A stretch of DNA of 64,000 nt from assembly GCF_001046635.1 (NCBI RefSeq), contig NZ_KQ130453.1, positions 67,001 through 131,000 on the forward strand. The letters run 5' to 3'. This document shows, one piece after another, positions 8,294-17,062 of the stretch. How positions within the stretch are numbered: the stretch's first letter is position 1; each line of letters starts with the position of its first letter. The DNA is from Novosphingobium barchaimii LL02. Lineage in GTDB: Bacteria; Pseudomonadota; Alphaproteobacteria; Sphingomonadales; Sphingomonadaceae. The notes under the pieces were generated by a model. That model searched no databases. It had not been told where the DNA came from and saw nothing but the letters and a program-made list of their open reading frames with translations. The translations under genes and the position numbers were made by a program.

Positions 8294-8821
8294 TTCCCTT
8301 CGCCCTCCTCGGGCAATATGAAGTCGCACCTTTCCTGCTGCGCGTCGTATCCGATCTTCCGGCTATGTCTGCCGGTAACGGTGCCGAATTTGATCACATG
8401 CCGCGTTAAACTATACCTTTCCGACCAGCCCGGTGACAGGTCAAACAGTTGATTGCCGAAGAGATTCAACGATGTGTATTCTTTAAGCAACGGTGGAGGG
8501 TTAAAATCTATTAACCCGTTCCTCACGTGCAACGGCTCGCATTTCTCGCCTCGACGCAAATCCGAGTCGGCCGCCAGCGATAGGTGCTGAAAGGGAGAGG
8601 GAGGGCGAATGGCGAACGAAACGAGGTATCGTCATGCGAAGCTCCCACTGGATGCCGCCCGTTGCCGACATCCGCATATTCTCTAGCTCAGTTCACCCGC
8701 TCACCCGTTCCCCGGGAAACTCCGGCGGGATTGCTCGGGCACGATCCATGCTTTCCCGATGTTCATGATGTCGAGGTCATCCCGCGCAAGGTCATCGCCG
8801 GCCAGGTAGGAGGCGAGCATT
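8294..8821. other. 528-bp intergenic region between divergent genes
   Basis: No convincing gene is seen. It should carry the promoters of the membrane-anchored regulator (minus) and the Toprim gene (plus). The only clear structure is the dyad at 8498-8517. A 99-codon minus-strand frame (8260-8559) overlaps the regulator start and has no protein-like features. Confidence 0.5.
8498..8517. promoter_or_regulatory. 20-bp dyad, candidate operator
   Basis: GGGTTAA and TTAACCC are exact inverted repeats around a 6-base centre. The LuxR-box size (20 bp) and the position about 205 bases upstream of the HTH gene suggest an operator; no binding evidence exists. Confidence 0.35.
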
Positions 8822-9700
8822 ATGGCCCCAGCACCTGATCTCGAGCTCGAGGGTGAGCGGCTGTGCCGACGGCTCGGCGGCAGATGGACGAATGGGCAGG
8901 GGCTCTGCCTGTGTCCTGCGCACAACGACCACGATCCCAGCCTCTCCATCCGCGTCGGGCGCCGTGCCCTGCTGTTCAAATGCTTTGCAGGCTGTGACAC
9001 GATCGCCGTCCTCCATGCGCTACGCCGCCTGCATCTGCCCCTTCCCCGCCCGGCTCCCGATGTTCCGTTACCGCGCCCGGAAGAGGCCGCTACGCGACCG
9101 GGGCCAGCCTTGCGCGTCTGGGAAGCCTCTGTTCCGCTCACCGGTACGCCCGCCCAAACCTACCTCTCCGGGCGCCTGCTTCGGCAGCCGTGGCAAGACC
9201 TGCGCTATAACCCGCGCACCCCGCTGGGACGCGGACGCGACGTGGTATTCCGACCGGCGCTGATCGCCGCCGTGCGCGAGAGGCACGGGGTCGTCGCTGT
9301 CCACCGGTCCTTCCTCGATCCCGTATCATTGGGTCTGGCGAAGGATCTGACCGATCCTCGCATGATGCTCGGACGCCCCGGTCGCGGCGCGGTCCAGCTT
9401 GCGCCCGCAAACAACGTTCTGGGTCTCGCCGAAGGGATCGAGACCGCGCTTGCCGCCATGCGCCTGCACCGGCTTCCGGTCTGGGCCACGCTCGGCGCCG
9501 AGCGCGCCGGACATATTCTCCTGCCGGACAGCCTCGAACGGCTCGTGCTCCTGTTCGACAGGGATGCGGCCGGATGGTCCGCGCACCAGCGCGCGCTCGA
9601 AGCTTATGCGGGGTCGGACCTCGAGATCCGCAGTATCTGGCCGTCTGCAGGGCATAACGACTGGGCCGATGTGCTCGCCACCCGGCTGCGCGCGGCCTGA
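8822..9700 (+). CDS. Toprim-domain protein with primase-type zinc finger
   Basis: 292 residues. The N-terminus has a CHC2-like zinc-binding motif (CPAHNDHDPSLSI ... KCFAGCD), as in DnaG-type primases. A Toprim domain follows, with the glutamate motif LGLAEGIETALAAM and the acidic motif VLLFDRDAAGW. No helicase or polymerase core is present, so it is an accessory primase-like protein of the kind carried by plasmids and integrative elements. TAGGAGG lies upstream of the ATG. Confidence 0.85.
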   Translation: MAPAPDLELEGERLCRRLGGRWTNGQGLCLCPAHNDHDPSLSIRVGRRALLFKCFAGCDTIAVLHALRRLHLPLPRPAPDVPLPRPEEAATRPGPALRVWEASVPLTGTPAQTYLSGRLLRQPWQDLRYNPRTPLGRGRDVVFRPALIAAVRERHGVVAVHRSFLDPVSLGLAKDLTDPRMMLGRPGRGAVQLAPANNVLGLAEGIETALAAMRLHRLPVWATLGAERAGHILLPDSLERLVLLFDRDAAGWSAHQRALEAYAGSDLEIRSIWPSAGHNDWADVLATRLRAA

Positions 9701-9722
9701 GGAGCGGCCAACGAAAGAAGGC

Positions 9723-9748
9723 TGCCCCGCGTCACGAGACGCGGGGCA
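9723..9748. terminator. Bidirectional hairpin between convergent genes
   Basis: TGCCCCGCGTC and GACGCGGGGCA form an 11-bp perfect stem with a 4-base loop, placed between the convergent Toprim and HU genes. On the minus strand it is followed by CTTCTTT, a weak T-rich stretch, so it may terminate both transcripts. Confidence 0.7.
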
Positions 9749-9757
9749 ATGAACCCA

Positions 9758-10033
9758 TCAGCCGTTGAGGCGATCCTTCACCGCCTTGGCCGGGGCGAAG
9801 CTCAGCTTCTTCGAGGCCTTGATCGCGATGGTCTCGCCGGTCGCCGGATTGCGGCCCTCGCGCGCAGGGGAATCCTTGACCTTGAACTTGCCGAAGCCGT
9901 TCAGCGAAATCTCTTCGCCCTTCGCGGCGGCATCGGCGATCAGATCGAAGACGCTGTCGACGGCCCGGCGTGCATCGGCCTTGGTTAGGCCCAGCCCCGT
10001 CGCCAGTGCTTCTGCGAGTTCGGAATTGTTCAT
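9758..10033 (-). CDS. hup: HU-family DNA-binding protein
   Basis: 91 residues covering the whole HU fold: N-terminal helices (MNNSELAEALATGLGLTKAD within the first 20), EEISLNGFGKFKVKDSPAREGRNP, and the arm with NPATGETIAIKASKKLSFAP. This small basic nucleoid protein bends DNA. AGGAGA precedes the ATG. A separate HU copy on a plasmid or island is common. Confidence 0.95.
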   Translation of the reverse strand: MNNSELAEALATGLGLTKADARRAVDSVFDLIADAAAKGEEISLNGFGKFKVKDSPAREGRNPATGETIAIKASKKLSFAPAKAVKDRLNG

Positions 10034-10186
10034 GAAGAATCTCCTGGAAAATGGCGAAGCCCGTGTCCTTAGCCGCGCAGCACCCCATGTTCACGGCCCA
10101 AAAGGGTGCGACCGGAAAAGGGAGGGGGAATGGGGCAGCGCGCGCGGCCTGATTGTGCGGGCCGTCGCTCGTCCAGAAGTTATCCG

Positions 10187-12232
10187 ATGATCAAACCAGC
10201 CCTTCTCATTCCCGCGAGCCATCTCGCCAAGTCGCTCATCAACGTGCGTAAGCGCGCCGATCCGCGCGCCGATGCCGAACTCGAAGCCAGTATCGCGGCA
10301 CACGGCCTCCTTCAGAACCTCGTAGGTGTGCCGGTGTCCCGGAAGAAGGGGCATTACCGTATCACCGCCGGCGGCCGGCGCCTCGATGCGATCCACCGCC
10401 TGATCGAGAAGGGCCGTCTGCGGCCCGACCATGAAGTGCCCGTTCTGATCCTCTCCAACACGAAGGACGGCCGCGAGGTCAGCCTGGCCGAGAACTTCGA
10501 AAGGCAGGCGCTCTCCCCTGCCGAAGATTGCCTCGCCTTCCGGGACCTTATCGAGGTTGAAAAGCTGAGCCCCGCGGACATCGCCCGCCGTTTCGGCATC
10601 GAGGAACGCTTCGTGCTAGGCCGCCTGCGGCTGGCCAATCTCGCCGATCCGATCTTCGCCGCGCTCGAGGGCGGCGAGATCACGCTCGACGTTGCCAAGG
10701 CCTATGCCACGACCGCGGATACGGGCCGGCAAATGGCGGTGTGGGAATCGCTGCGGACCGGCTATGCGCGCGATAACGTCAACGAGATCCGGCGGGCGCT
10801 CAAGACCTACAGCTACCGCGCCGACGATCCCAGGGCACTGCTGGTCGGACGCGACGCCTATGTCGGCGCGGGTGGGCGTGTCGAAGACCGGGATCTGTTT
10901 TCCGCCGCTACCGATGAGCGCTGGATCGACACCCATATCCTCGACGACCTCGCAGCAGAGAAGCTCGCCGCGCAGGCCGAGGTGATCCGTCAGCCTGAAG
11001 GGCTGGGCGAAGTGCGGGTGGTTGCTGCCGAGCACCCTCCCTACATGGCTACGTTCGCGCTGCAACCGCTGAGCGGAACCTTCGAACCGCTCAGCGGGGA
11101 ACAGGAGGCGCGTAGACAGGAGATCGAAGCGGAAATCGCCGGGATCTACCTTCGCGCGAGCGATGAGACCGAAGGCGATGAGGCGCAGCGCTATGCCCAA
11201 CTCCAGGCCGAACTGGGCGCGATCACCGAACGTAAACCCGAGATCGACGCCGAACAGAAAGCCTCCGCGCTCGGAGATGTGGTGCTGAAACCCGATGGAA
11301 CCCCGCAGCTTTATCATCAGCTATACGTCGCACCGGCCGCCGACACGGGTTCCCACGAGAGCGATGACGAAGACGCCGAACCTGCCGACGGGCTCAGTGG
11401 ATGCATCGCGGCAGTCGACACCGCGCCCGCCATGACCCAGCGCCTGCGGGAGATGCTGGCGATGATGAAGTACGAGCTCCTGGCCGTCCATGTCGCCAAC
11501 GACCCCACATTCGCGCTCGATCTTGGTACCTTCCTTATGGTCGAGCGGGAGCACCGGCTTATCCCCTGCATCGTGCCGAGCGATCTATATGCCACGGCGC
11601 CACAACCGCTGCTTGCCGAGTTCAAGCCCGAGACCACGGCTGCGGCAGAGTGGCGCAGGTTCGAAGAGGCGCTCGATCGCAGCTGGGCCGGGTACTCAGG
11701 GCTTGAGGAGCGCTACGATGCCTTCTGCGCGCTTGACGATGAGGCGCGAGCGGCCTGGCTGGGATGGGCGATCGCGCGCACGCTTCACGCCGTTCCCGAT
11801 GGCCGAGACGGCACCGATTTCCTCAACCATCTCGGTCGCAAGCTCGGCATCGATGTCGCTGCCTGGTGGCGGCCGACCGCATTAACCTTCTTCGACAAGC
11901 TGACCAGGCCCGGCATCCTGTCTCTCTTCGAGCAGATCGGCGGCGAGGAATTGCGCGTGCGTTATTCCGGTTTGAAGAAGCACGACCTTGCCGCATCGGC
12001 CGAGCGGCTGTTTGGCGGTGACCTGGTCATCGAGCCCGAGATTCAGGCCCGGGCCGTCGCCTGGCTGCCCGATCAGATGCGATTTGGCCCTGCCGAGGAG
12101 GAAGCCGATGCCGACGTTTGTGCAGATGCCGGTGTCGATGATGATGCAGCGGATTGCGACGCGGGCATGACTGACCGGTCATCGGGGGAACTCGATGACG
12201 CAGTGGGCGAGGGGCTGCCGCGAGCCGCGTGA
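10187..12232 (+). CDS. Large ParB/RepB/Spo0J-family protein without adjacent ParA
   Basis: 681 residues from the ATG at 10187. The N-terminal ParB/Srx nuclease-like domain holds the box with ITAGGRRLDAIHRL and SLAENFERQALSPAEDCLAF; a ParB helix-turn-helix (SPADIARRFGIEERFVLGRLRLANL) follows. The remaining roughly 450 residues are an acidic helical extension of unknown role. Canonical partition ParB proteins are about 300 residues and sit next to parA; here no parA is seen, so a role in element regulation or processing is as likely as partition. Confidence 0.85.
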   Translation: MIKPALLIPASHLAKSLINVRKRADPRADAELEASIAAHGLLQNLVGVPVSRKKGHYRITAGGRRLDAIHRLIEKGRLRPDHEVPVLILSNTKDGREVSLAENFERQALSPAEDCLAFRDLIEVEKLSPADIARRFGIEERFVLGRLRLANLADPIFAALEGGEITLDVAKAYATTADTGRQMAVWESLRTGYARDNVNEIRRALKTYSYRADDPRALLVGRDAYVGAGGRVEDRDLFSAATDERWIDTHILDDLAAEKLAAQAEVIRQPEGLGEVRVVAAEHPPYMATFALQPLSGTFEPLSGEQEARRQEIEAEIAGIYLRASDETEGDEAQRYAQLQAELGAITERKPEIDAEQKASALGDVVLKPDGTPQLYHQLYVAPAADTGSHESDDEDAEPADGLSGCIAAVDTAPAMTQRLREMLAMMKYELLAVHVANDPTFALDLGTFLMVEREHRLIPCIVPSDLYATAPQPLLAEFKPETTAAAEWRRFEEALDRSWAGYSGLEERYDAFCALDDEARAAWLGWAIARTLHAVPDGRDGTDFLNHLGRKLGIDVAAWWRPTALTFFDKLTRPGILSLFEQIGGEELRVRYSGLKKHDLAASAERLFGGDLVIEPEIQARAVAWLPDQMRFGPAEEEADADVCADAGVDDDAADCDAGMTDRSSGELDDAVGEGLPRAA

Positions 12233-12260
12233 ACGCCGCAGAGGACCCCGACTCGCCCGC

Positions 12261-12926
12261 TCAGTTCAGGCCACAGCATTTCTTGTACTTGCGCCCGGAT
12301 CCGCACGGGCATGGGTCATTGCGGCCAATTTTCTGGCGTTTGCCGCTGGAAGGCCGGTGTGGATCGTTCTCCAGCCGCCATTGATGCAACATCTCCACCC
12401 AGATGGGGATCAGGCCGGGCGCCTCGGTATCCCACCGATCCTCCTCTGCGCGTGTGAGCTTCTGCGTCCCGTCGGCGAAGGCGCGCAATGTCCGGATACC
12501 CTCGATCGCCGCCCGGCATCCGGCGTCATTGTCAGCCAGAACCCGTAGCCACCCGGCCGGCGACAGGTCCATCGCCTGCCCGAAACCTTCGATCCACATC
12601 TCCCACAGCGTCTCGTCGGTCCGCGTGTCGATTTCCAGCACCGGCTCGAATGTGCCGGGCCGGGCCAGCGATGCAAGTATCTCGTGATAGCGATGCATCA
12701 CCAGATCGATAAAATGCTGCATGCCGCCGGCATCGGCGAATGTGGGAACGCCCTCGTCGTCGTCTCCCGCCCAGATCGTCTTCAGCCATTGGGTGGGGAC
12801 GATCTGGTCCGGGCTGACGATGATGCCGGTGAGGAAGCCGTCGAGTTGGGTAAGCAGCATGCAGTCATCGCCCTGCGCGAGCAGCAACTGATCGAGCTCA
12901 TCGAGATAGTCGAACGAAAAAGCCAT
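12261..12926 (-). CDS. YecA/UPF0149-family protein with C-terminal SEC-C metal-binding motif
   Basis: 221 residues. The UPF0149 domain fills the first 170 residues ([20 protein letters not shown]). The C-terminus ends with the SEC-C motif [18 protein letters not shown], the zinc-binding tail also found on SecA. The molecular role is not established for most members. It is convergent with the parB-like gene. A second UPF0149 protein, lacking SEC-C, occurs inside the IS66 element of this window. Confidence 0.9.
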   Translation of the reverse strand: MAFSFDYLDELDQLLLAQGDDCMLLTQLDGFLTGIIVSPDQIVPTQWLKTIWAGDDDEGVPTFADAGGMQHFIDLVMHRYHEILASLARPGTFEPVLEIDTRTDETLWEMWIEGFGQAMDLSPAGWLRVLADNDAGCRAAIEGIRTLRAFADGTQKLTRAEEDRWDTEAPGLIPIWVEMLHQWRLENDPHRPSSGKRQKIGRNDPCPCGSGRKYKKCCGLN

Positions 12927-13036
12927 TTCCCTTCCTAGCCTCCCTTCGCCCGCTCGTCATCGCCGGGGACTCTTCGCTTCTTTCGGGAGAGCCACGGAAA
13001 AGATTTTCAGCGCTGCGGGCACTCGAGCACGCGCTC

Positions 13037-13189
13037 CTAGCCCGGATTTACCGGTCTGAGCGGCAGATTGAACTCCAGCATTTCAGTACGCCGCCAAGTC
13101 TCGCCCAGCTTACAGACGTTGCCGGGCAGATGCGGCACGATGACATCTTGGTCGAGCCATCGGCCGGCACAGAGACGTCGGCGGCTCAC
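13037..13189 (-). CDS. Possible 50-residue small protein downstream of mucR
   Basis: A GTG-started frame of 50 codons with balanced composition (WLDQDVIVPHLPGNVCKLGE; EMLEFNLPLRPVNPG) ends in TAG. Its GTG overlaps the stop of the frame before it as GTGA, an arrangement that suggests coupling. Not recognised. Codon usage looks protein-like, but this remains a weak call. Confidence 0.3.
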   Translation of the reverse strand: MSRRRLCAGRWLDQDVIVPHLPGNVCKLGETWRRTEMLEFNLPLRPVNPG

Positions 13190-13335
13190 GTCTGCGAGAG
13201 CGCGTGAACCGGCAGCTCAACGAAAATGATCCGAAGCGATGCCATCTGCTCGTCCCCATCTTCGATCGAACGGTTATACGACTCTATTTCCTGTATATCG
13301 CAGAAGGAAACGGGTGAAGCGCGAGGGCCTTGCAC
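13186..13335 (-). CDS. Possible 49-residue small protein downstream of mucR
   Basis: A GTG-started frame that reads CDIQEIESYNRSIEDGDEQ and then SLRIIFVELPVHALSQT, a plausible helix-strand pattern. A shorter version could begin at the internal ATG at 13245. It follows the mucR-type gene by 14 bases on the same strand and overlaps the next small frame by four bases. Confidence 0.3.
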   Translation of the reverse strand: MQGPRASPVSFCDIQEIESYNRSIEDGDEQMASLRIIFVELPVHALSQT

Positions 13336-13349
13336 TTCACCTTCTCCAT

Positions 13350-14381
13350 TTATTCCGCGGATCCCGGTGTATCAACTTTGGCTGTGTCTTTCTTCGCGGC
13401 GGTCGTACGCTTGCTGGAAGTCTTCGGTTTCGGCGATGCGGAGGACTTGGCGCCGGTGACGATCCCGAGCTGCTTCTTCCTGGGGGCAGGCGCGGACGAA
13501 TCCGTTTTCACCGCTTCGGGAACCTGGGTCTCCGGAGTAGTCGGCAGGGCGGCAGCTTCCTTGGCTGGGGCCAGCTTCTTCGCATCGCTGGAGGTTTTCG
13601 AGGCTGCTGTCTTCGTCGGCTTCCTTGCGGCGGGCTTTGTAGCTGCCCTCTTCGTCTTTCTGGATGTTGGCGCAGGCGAAGCCGTAGCCGATGCAGTCGG
13701 TGTGGCCGATGCCGTGGGTGCGGACTCCGGCGTCTCGACGGCGATCACGGCAGCCTTGTTGGCGGGCTTGGCGTCAGCCCCCTTTGCGCGAGAGCGCCTG
13801 GGCTTTTCCGGCGCCGATGCGGGCGTTTGCTCGGACGTGACAGCAGGGGATTCATCACCCGGTTTGACCGTACGAGCCTTGCCGCGCGTGCGTTTGGGCT
13901 TGTCGTCCTTCACCGGGGCCGGCATCGGGGCCGCGTCCTCGACAGCCTGTTCGGCCGCCGACGCTTCCTTCTGGACTGTTTCGCTCGCCTTTCTCCCCAG
14001 GCCCAGCTTTTCGGCCACGGCACGGCGATGCTCGGAGTAAGCGGGAGCGACCATGGGATAATCCCGCGAAAGCTTGTAGCGTTCGCGATACTGGGTCGGA
14101 GTCAGCCCGTGGGTCGCCAGATGCCGCTTGAGCGTCTTGTAGGGCTTGCCGTCGATCATGCTGATGATGTGCTCGCGCGAGCTCAGGCTCTTGCGCACCG
14201 ATACGGCCGGGACATACTCCACCGGCGCGGGGGCCTCAGCTTCGCCCTTTCCTTCGAGCGCGCCGCGGGTCGCTTCGATGATCCCGGCGATGTCACCTGC
14301 CGGCACCTGGTTGTTCGAAAAATAGGCGCTCAGCAACTGCACCGTCATTGCGGTGAGATCGGACTGTTCGGTATCGGCCAC
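13350..14381 (-). CDS. mucR: MucR/Ros-family regulator lacking zinc cysteines, with long histone-H1-like tail
   Basis: 343 residues from a GTG at 14381 (TGGAG upstream). Residues 5-45 match the MucR N-terminus. Residues 66-130 match the Ros/MucR DNA-binding domain: DGKPYKTLKRHLATHGLTP and DYPMVAPAYSEHRRAVAEKLGLGRK. The zinc cysteine positions are Ser74 and Asp77 instead, as in the zinc-free relatives described in Mesorhizobium. Residues 131-343 are an Ala/Lys/Pro/Thr-rich tail with basic blocks (KPKRTRGKAR, RKTKRAATKPAARKPTKT, SKRTTAAKKDTAK). Ordinary MucR is about 140-150 residues. It probably acts as a nucleoid-type repressor of the element. Confidence 0.85.
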   Translation of the reverse strand: MADTEQSDLTAMTVQLLSAYFSNNQVPAGDIAGIIEATRGALEGKGEAEAPAPVEYVPAVSVRKSLSSREHIISMIDGKPYKTLKRHLATHGLTPTQYRERYKLSRDYPMVAPAYSEHRRAVAEKLGLGRKASETVQKEASAAEQAVEDAAPMPAPVKDDKPKRTRGKARTVKPGDESPAVTSEQTPASAPEKPRRSRAKGADAKPANKAAVIAVETPESAPTASATPTASATASPAPTSRKTKRAATKPAARKPTKTAASKTSSDAKKLAPAKEAAALPTTPETQVPEAVKTDSSAPAPRKKQLGIVTGAKSSASPKPKTSSKRTTAAKKDTAKVDTPGSAE

Positions 14382-14574
14382 GCAAAAACTCCAGGCTGAG
14401 GAAAGGCAATACCGAAAAAAAGGTGCTTGCCGCAAAATAATTGCTCAGCAGCTAAGCCTGTTCTCGCGTCTCATGCAAGACGTCAGTGAACCAGGCCCGT
14501 CAGTGCGTGGAGGGGAGCGGGAGAAGAAGGGCAGAAGAGCCGCTCAGCGTATTCGCTTTTCCATGAGGTGCAAC

Positions 14575-14865
14575 ATGGCTCGCCGCGTATTCATGCACAT
14601 CCTGATCGGCGGCAGACTTGCCCGATCCCGATATCCCGAACTGATCGAGGCGATAACAAAGGATGGGCCTACCCTCGATTGAGACGGCGCGGCCTTCGAT
14701 CCCGAGAACTTAGCCTGCAACTTGGCCCAGGAAACTCCGCGTGTGCTGGTGGCCTACGATGTGGTCAACGGCCGGTTCGCGAAGGGCCGGCCCGGCTATC
14801 TCGACTGGATCGCCTCACAGCAAAGTTCGGTTGAACCCGCTTCTCTCGTCATTCGCATGACGTGA
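14575..14865 (+). pseudogene. Small gene interrupted by one in-frame TGA
   Basis: From the ATG at 14575, with GAGGTG at a good distance, the frame runs MARRVFMHILIGGRLARS for 35 codons, hits TGA at 14680-14682, then stays open and protein-like in the same frame (GAAFDPENLACNLAQETPRV; GRFAKGRPGYLDWIASQ) to a TGA at 14863-14865. A single G-to-A change of a Trp codon would explain it. The family is not recognised. Confidence 0.5.
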
Positions 14866-14932
14866 AGGACCCAGCGGCCAGGACAGCACCGCTTCCGGTC
14901 GCGACATTCTTCCCCAAAACAAGGACCAATCA

Positions 14933-15628
14933 ATGACCGACGTCGCCGCGCCGGGCGCGCCCGCGCGCCTATATAGCCAGACCGACTACGACCAACGCGG
15001 CAACTTCCAGTACCAGGGAGACCTGTACCGCCCCGGCGAGAATCTGCCTTCCCTTGCTTCCCGGATGGGTCGGCATCTCGCCGAGCAGTTCACGCATGCG
15101 CGCTTCGCGATCACAACGAGTAAGTTCGCGGGCGGACGCAAGATCATCAGCGAAATCCTCGATATGCCTGCCGACCTTACCGACCGCGCTATGCAGACCG
15201 CGTTCATCTTGGAAGTGCGCGACCAGATGGAACGGTTCGGTTTTACGCGGTCCAATGCGCTGCAGGGATTTCACAGTTGCTCCTTCTTCTGCGACGTGCG
15301 GATCGGGCGGGCCTATTGGGCAGCGCTGGCGAATAAGCGCGGTCCCAGGAATCCGGTCGAAGGGCTGGTGTCGCTCGCCGCATTCAAGAAGCGGCTGAAA
15401 CCGGGCGACAGCCTAAAACTCATCGACGCGCCGGCGGGCCACCGATCGCTGGGAACGACGCGCGTGATCACCAGCGTACGATCGGGCGACCTGATCCTCG
15501 AAGGCAGGATCCATCTCGATTTCCCACGCGCCGCAGCCTTTGCCTGTGACGGGAAGCTGGTGCGCATCGCCATCGGCTCGGATCACGACCCGGATGCCCA
15601 TCTGCTGTATGAATGGCGATCGGCCTGA
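14933..15628 (+). CDS. Hypothetical protein of the plasmid/ICE backbone
   Basis: 231 residues, no signal peptide or membrane segment. The N-terminal half is helical around KFAGGRKIISEILDMP and DRAMQTAFILEVRDQMERFG; the C-terminal half is beta-rich (GTTRVITSVRSGDLILEGRI). AAGGA lies before the ATG. I do not recognise a named domain. It precedes the methylase-like gene by three bases on the same strand, so they are probably an operon. Confidence 0.75.
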   Translation: MTDVAAPGAPARLYSQTDYDQRGNFQYQGDLYRPGENLPSLASRMGRHLAEQFTHARFAITTSKFAGGRKIISEILDMPADLTDRAMQTAFILEVRDQMERFGFTRSNALQGFHSCSFFCDVRIGRAYWAALANKRGPRNPVEGLVSLAAFKKRLKPGDSLKLIDAPAGHRSLGTTRVITSVRSGDLILEGRIHLDFPRAAAFACDGKLVRIAIGSDHDPDAHLLYEWRSA

Positions 15629-15631
15629 ACG

Positions 15632-16471
15632 ATGGCCGCCTCACCCCGTGCTGTGAACGCGTCCGCAGCCCATGCTCCGCATCTCAAGGTCATGCGCAAA
15701 CTCCTGGGGCGCTGCCAGCCGCGCTACGATATCTACACGCTCTTCGGACACTGCATGGAGGCGATGGCGATCGCCATCGCGAACAGTGTCGATCTCAAGC
15801 AGCGTGAACGACGCGAAGCACGTTATCTCGACATCGTCGGGCGCTACGGCGCCGACGTCGTCGAAAGCTTCCCACGGGTCATGGCCGAACTCGCCCTGGC
15901 GCTGGAAGCGGGGATGGGCGACGTGCTCGGTGCGCTGTTCCATGATCTCGAACTGCACAACAAGGCGAAGGGCCAGTTCTTCACGCCCTATTCGCTAAGC
16001 AGGGCGATGGCGGACATGCTGATCGGCGACACCCTTCGGGAGACCATAGAAACCCGAGGGCATCTTACCGCAATGGAGCCGGCATGCGGTTCCGGCAGCA
16101 TGGTCATCGCGCTTGCCGACGCCCTGCGGGCCCGTGGCATCAATTACCAGCGCCACCTCCATGTAACCGCGATCGATATCGATCCGCGCGCGGTCCATAT
16201 GGCCTATGCGCAATTATCACTGTTACATGTCCCCGCGCGCCTGATTGTCGGCAATGCCCTTTCCGGCGAGATCCAAGAGGAGTGGTTCACGCCCGCCCAC
16301 ATCTTGGGCGGTTGGACAGCCCGGCTTGGGTCAACGCCCCAGGGCAAAACTCCGATCGATATGATCCCGCTCGTCGAGGCTGCGAGCACGGTCTGCTCGC
16401 GCAGGGAAACCAGCCGCGCGGCCGACTGCACTACGTCTGGGCTGCTACCGCTTCAGCTCAACCTCTTCTGA
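15632..16471 (+). CDS. N-6 adenine DNA methylase-like protein
   Basis: 279 residues. The N-terminal helical part is followed by KGQFFTPYSLSRAMADML and the SAM-binding motif I, MEPACGSGSMVIALADAL, as in type I HsdM-like methylases. At the place where the catalytic (D/N)PP(Y/F) motif is expected, the sequence reads VGNALSGEIQEEWFTPAHILGGW, so catalysis is uncertain. This GN-x-L ... TPAH-x-LGGW ending is, from memory, seen in a phage/ICE methylase-like family. No restriction subunit is adjacent. The last about 50 residues look unconserved. Confidence 0.8.
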   Translation: MAASPRAVNASAAHAPHLKVMRKLLGRCQPRYDIYTLFGHCMEAMAIAIANSVDLKQRERREARYLDIVGRYGADVVESFPRVMAELALALEAGMGDVLGALFHDLELHNKAKGQFFTPYSLSRAMADMLIGDTLRETIETRGHLTAMEPACGSGSMVIALADALRARGINYQRHLHVTAIDIDPRAVHMAYAQLSLLHVPARLIVGNALSGEIQEEWFTPAHILGGWTARLGSTPQGKTPIDMIPLVEAASTVCSRRETSRAADCTTSGLLPLQLNLF

Positions 16472-16501
16472 CTGTGACGAAAGTCCTTTGCCAGCTGAGG
16501 A

Positions 16502-17062
16502 TCAATACAGGATAAGACCTGTCCCGGGCATAAGCTGATCCATGAAATCGAAATTGCGCCGGTTTCCGGTGAGCAGGTCGCAGCCGGTCGACGCAGCCTG
16601 GAGAAACAGAATGGCATCGTTGAGCAGCGCGATCGAGTGCGGCTGCCCGGTAAGGCGGGTGACCATGCCGGCGAGCATGCCGGCCTCGCCGAACACGCGC
16701 GGGGAGGGCGCTGTCAGACGATGCTCGGGTATATCGTCGATAGTACGCCCCAGCGTCTTGAGAACCGATGCCGTGCGCTTGTCTGCCGGATCGAGAGCGC
16801 CCATCAGGTGGGTCATTTCCGCGAGCGCCACGCACGAATGATTGACGATCCGGTTTTCCAGCAACCGATCTGCCTCGAGAGGTGTCTTCCCCTGCAGCAC
16901 GTCGATATAGACGCAGGTGTCGAGCAGGAGTTCACGGCCGACAGCGGCCGCCTTGTGGGAAAGCGGCAATTCCTCTTCGGCCCGCCGCGTCAGTTTTGCT
17001 GCGAGGCGCTGCGGCCTGATCCTGCGCAGCGATGCCTTGCGATCAAATGCCAAGCGCGACAT
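16502..17062 (-). CDS. vapC: PIN-domain toxin, VapC-like
   Basis: 186 residues. After about 45 basic residues the PIN domain starts with LLLDTCVYIDVL (first acidic residue), continues with ALAEMTHL (Glu) and ALLNDAILFLQA (third acidic residue), and ends LLTGNRRNFDF. It is a predicted Mg-dependent ribonuclease. The start overlaps the 3' end of the ribbon-helix-helix-like gene by 20 bases, the antitoxin-first order usual for such pairs. The N-terminal extension is longer than in typical VapC (about 130-140). Confidence 0.85.
   Translation of the reverse strand: MSRLAFDRKASLRRIRPQRLAAKLTRRAEEELPLSHKAAAVGRELLLDTCVYIDVLQGKTPLEADRLLENRIVNHSCVALAEMTHLMGALDPADKRTASVLKTLGRTIDDIPEHRLTAPSPRVFGEAGMLAGMVTRLTGQPHSIALLNDAILFLQAASTGCDLLTGNRRNFDFMDQLMPGTGLILY

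Noticed and set aside
8260-8559. 99-codon minus-strand frame upstream of the membrane-anchored regulator
   Set aside because: Overlaps the well-supported start of the regulator and shows no domain or ribosome binding site.
13239-14399. 386-codon plus-strand frame, Arg/Gly/Cys-rich
   Set aside because: Antisense to the MucR gene and its repetitive Ala/Lys tail; no start site or protein-like pattern.
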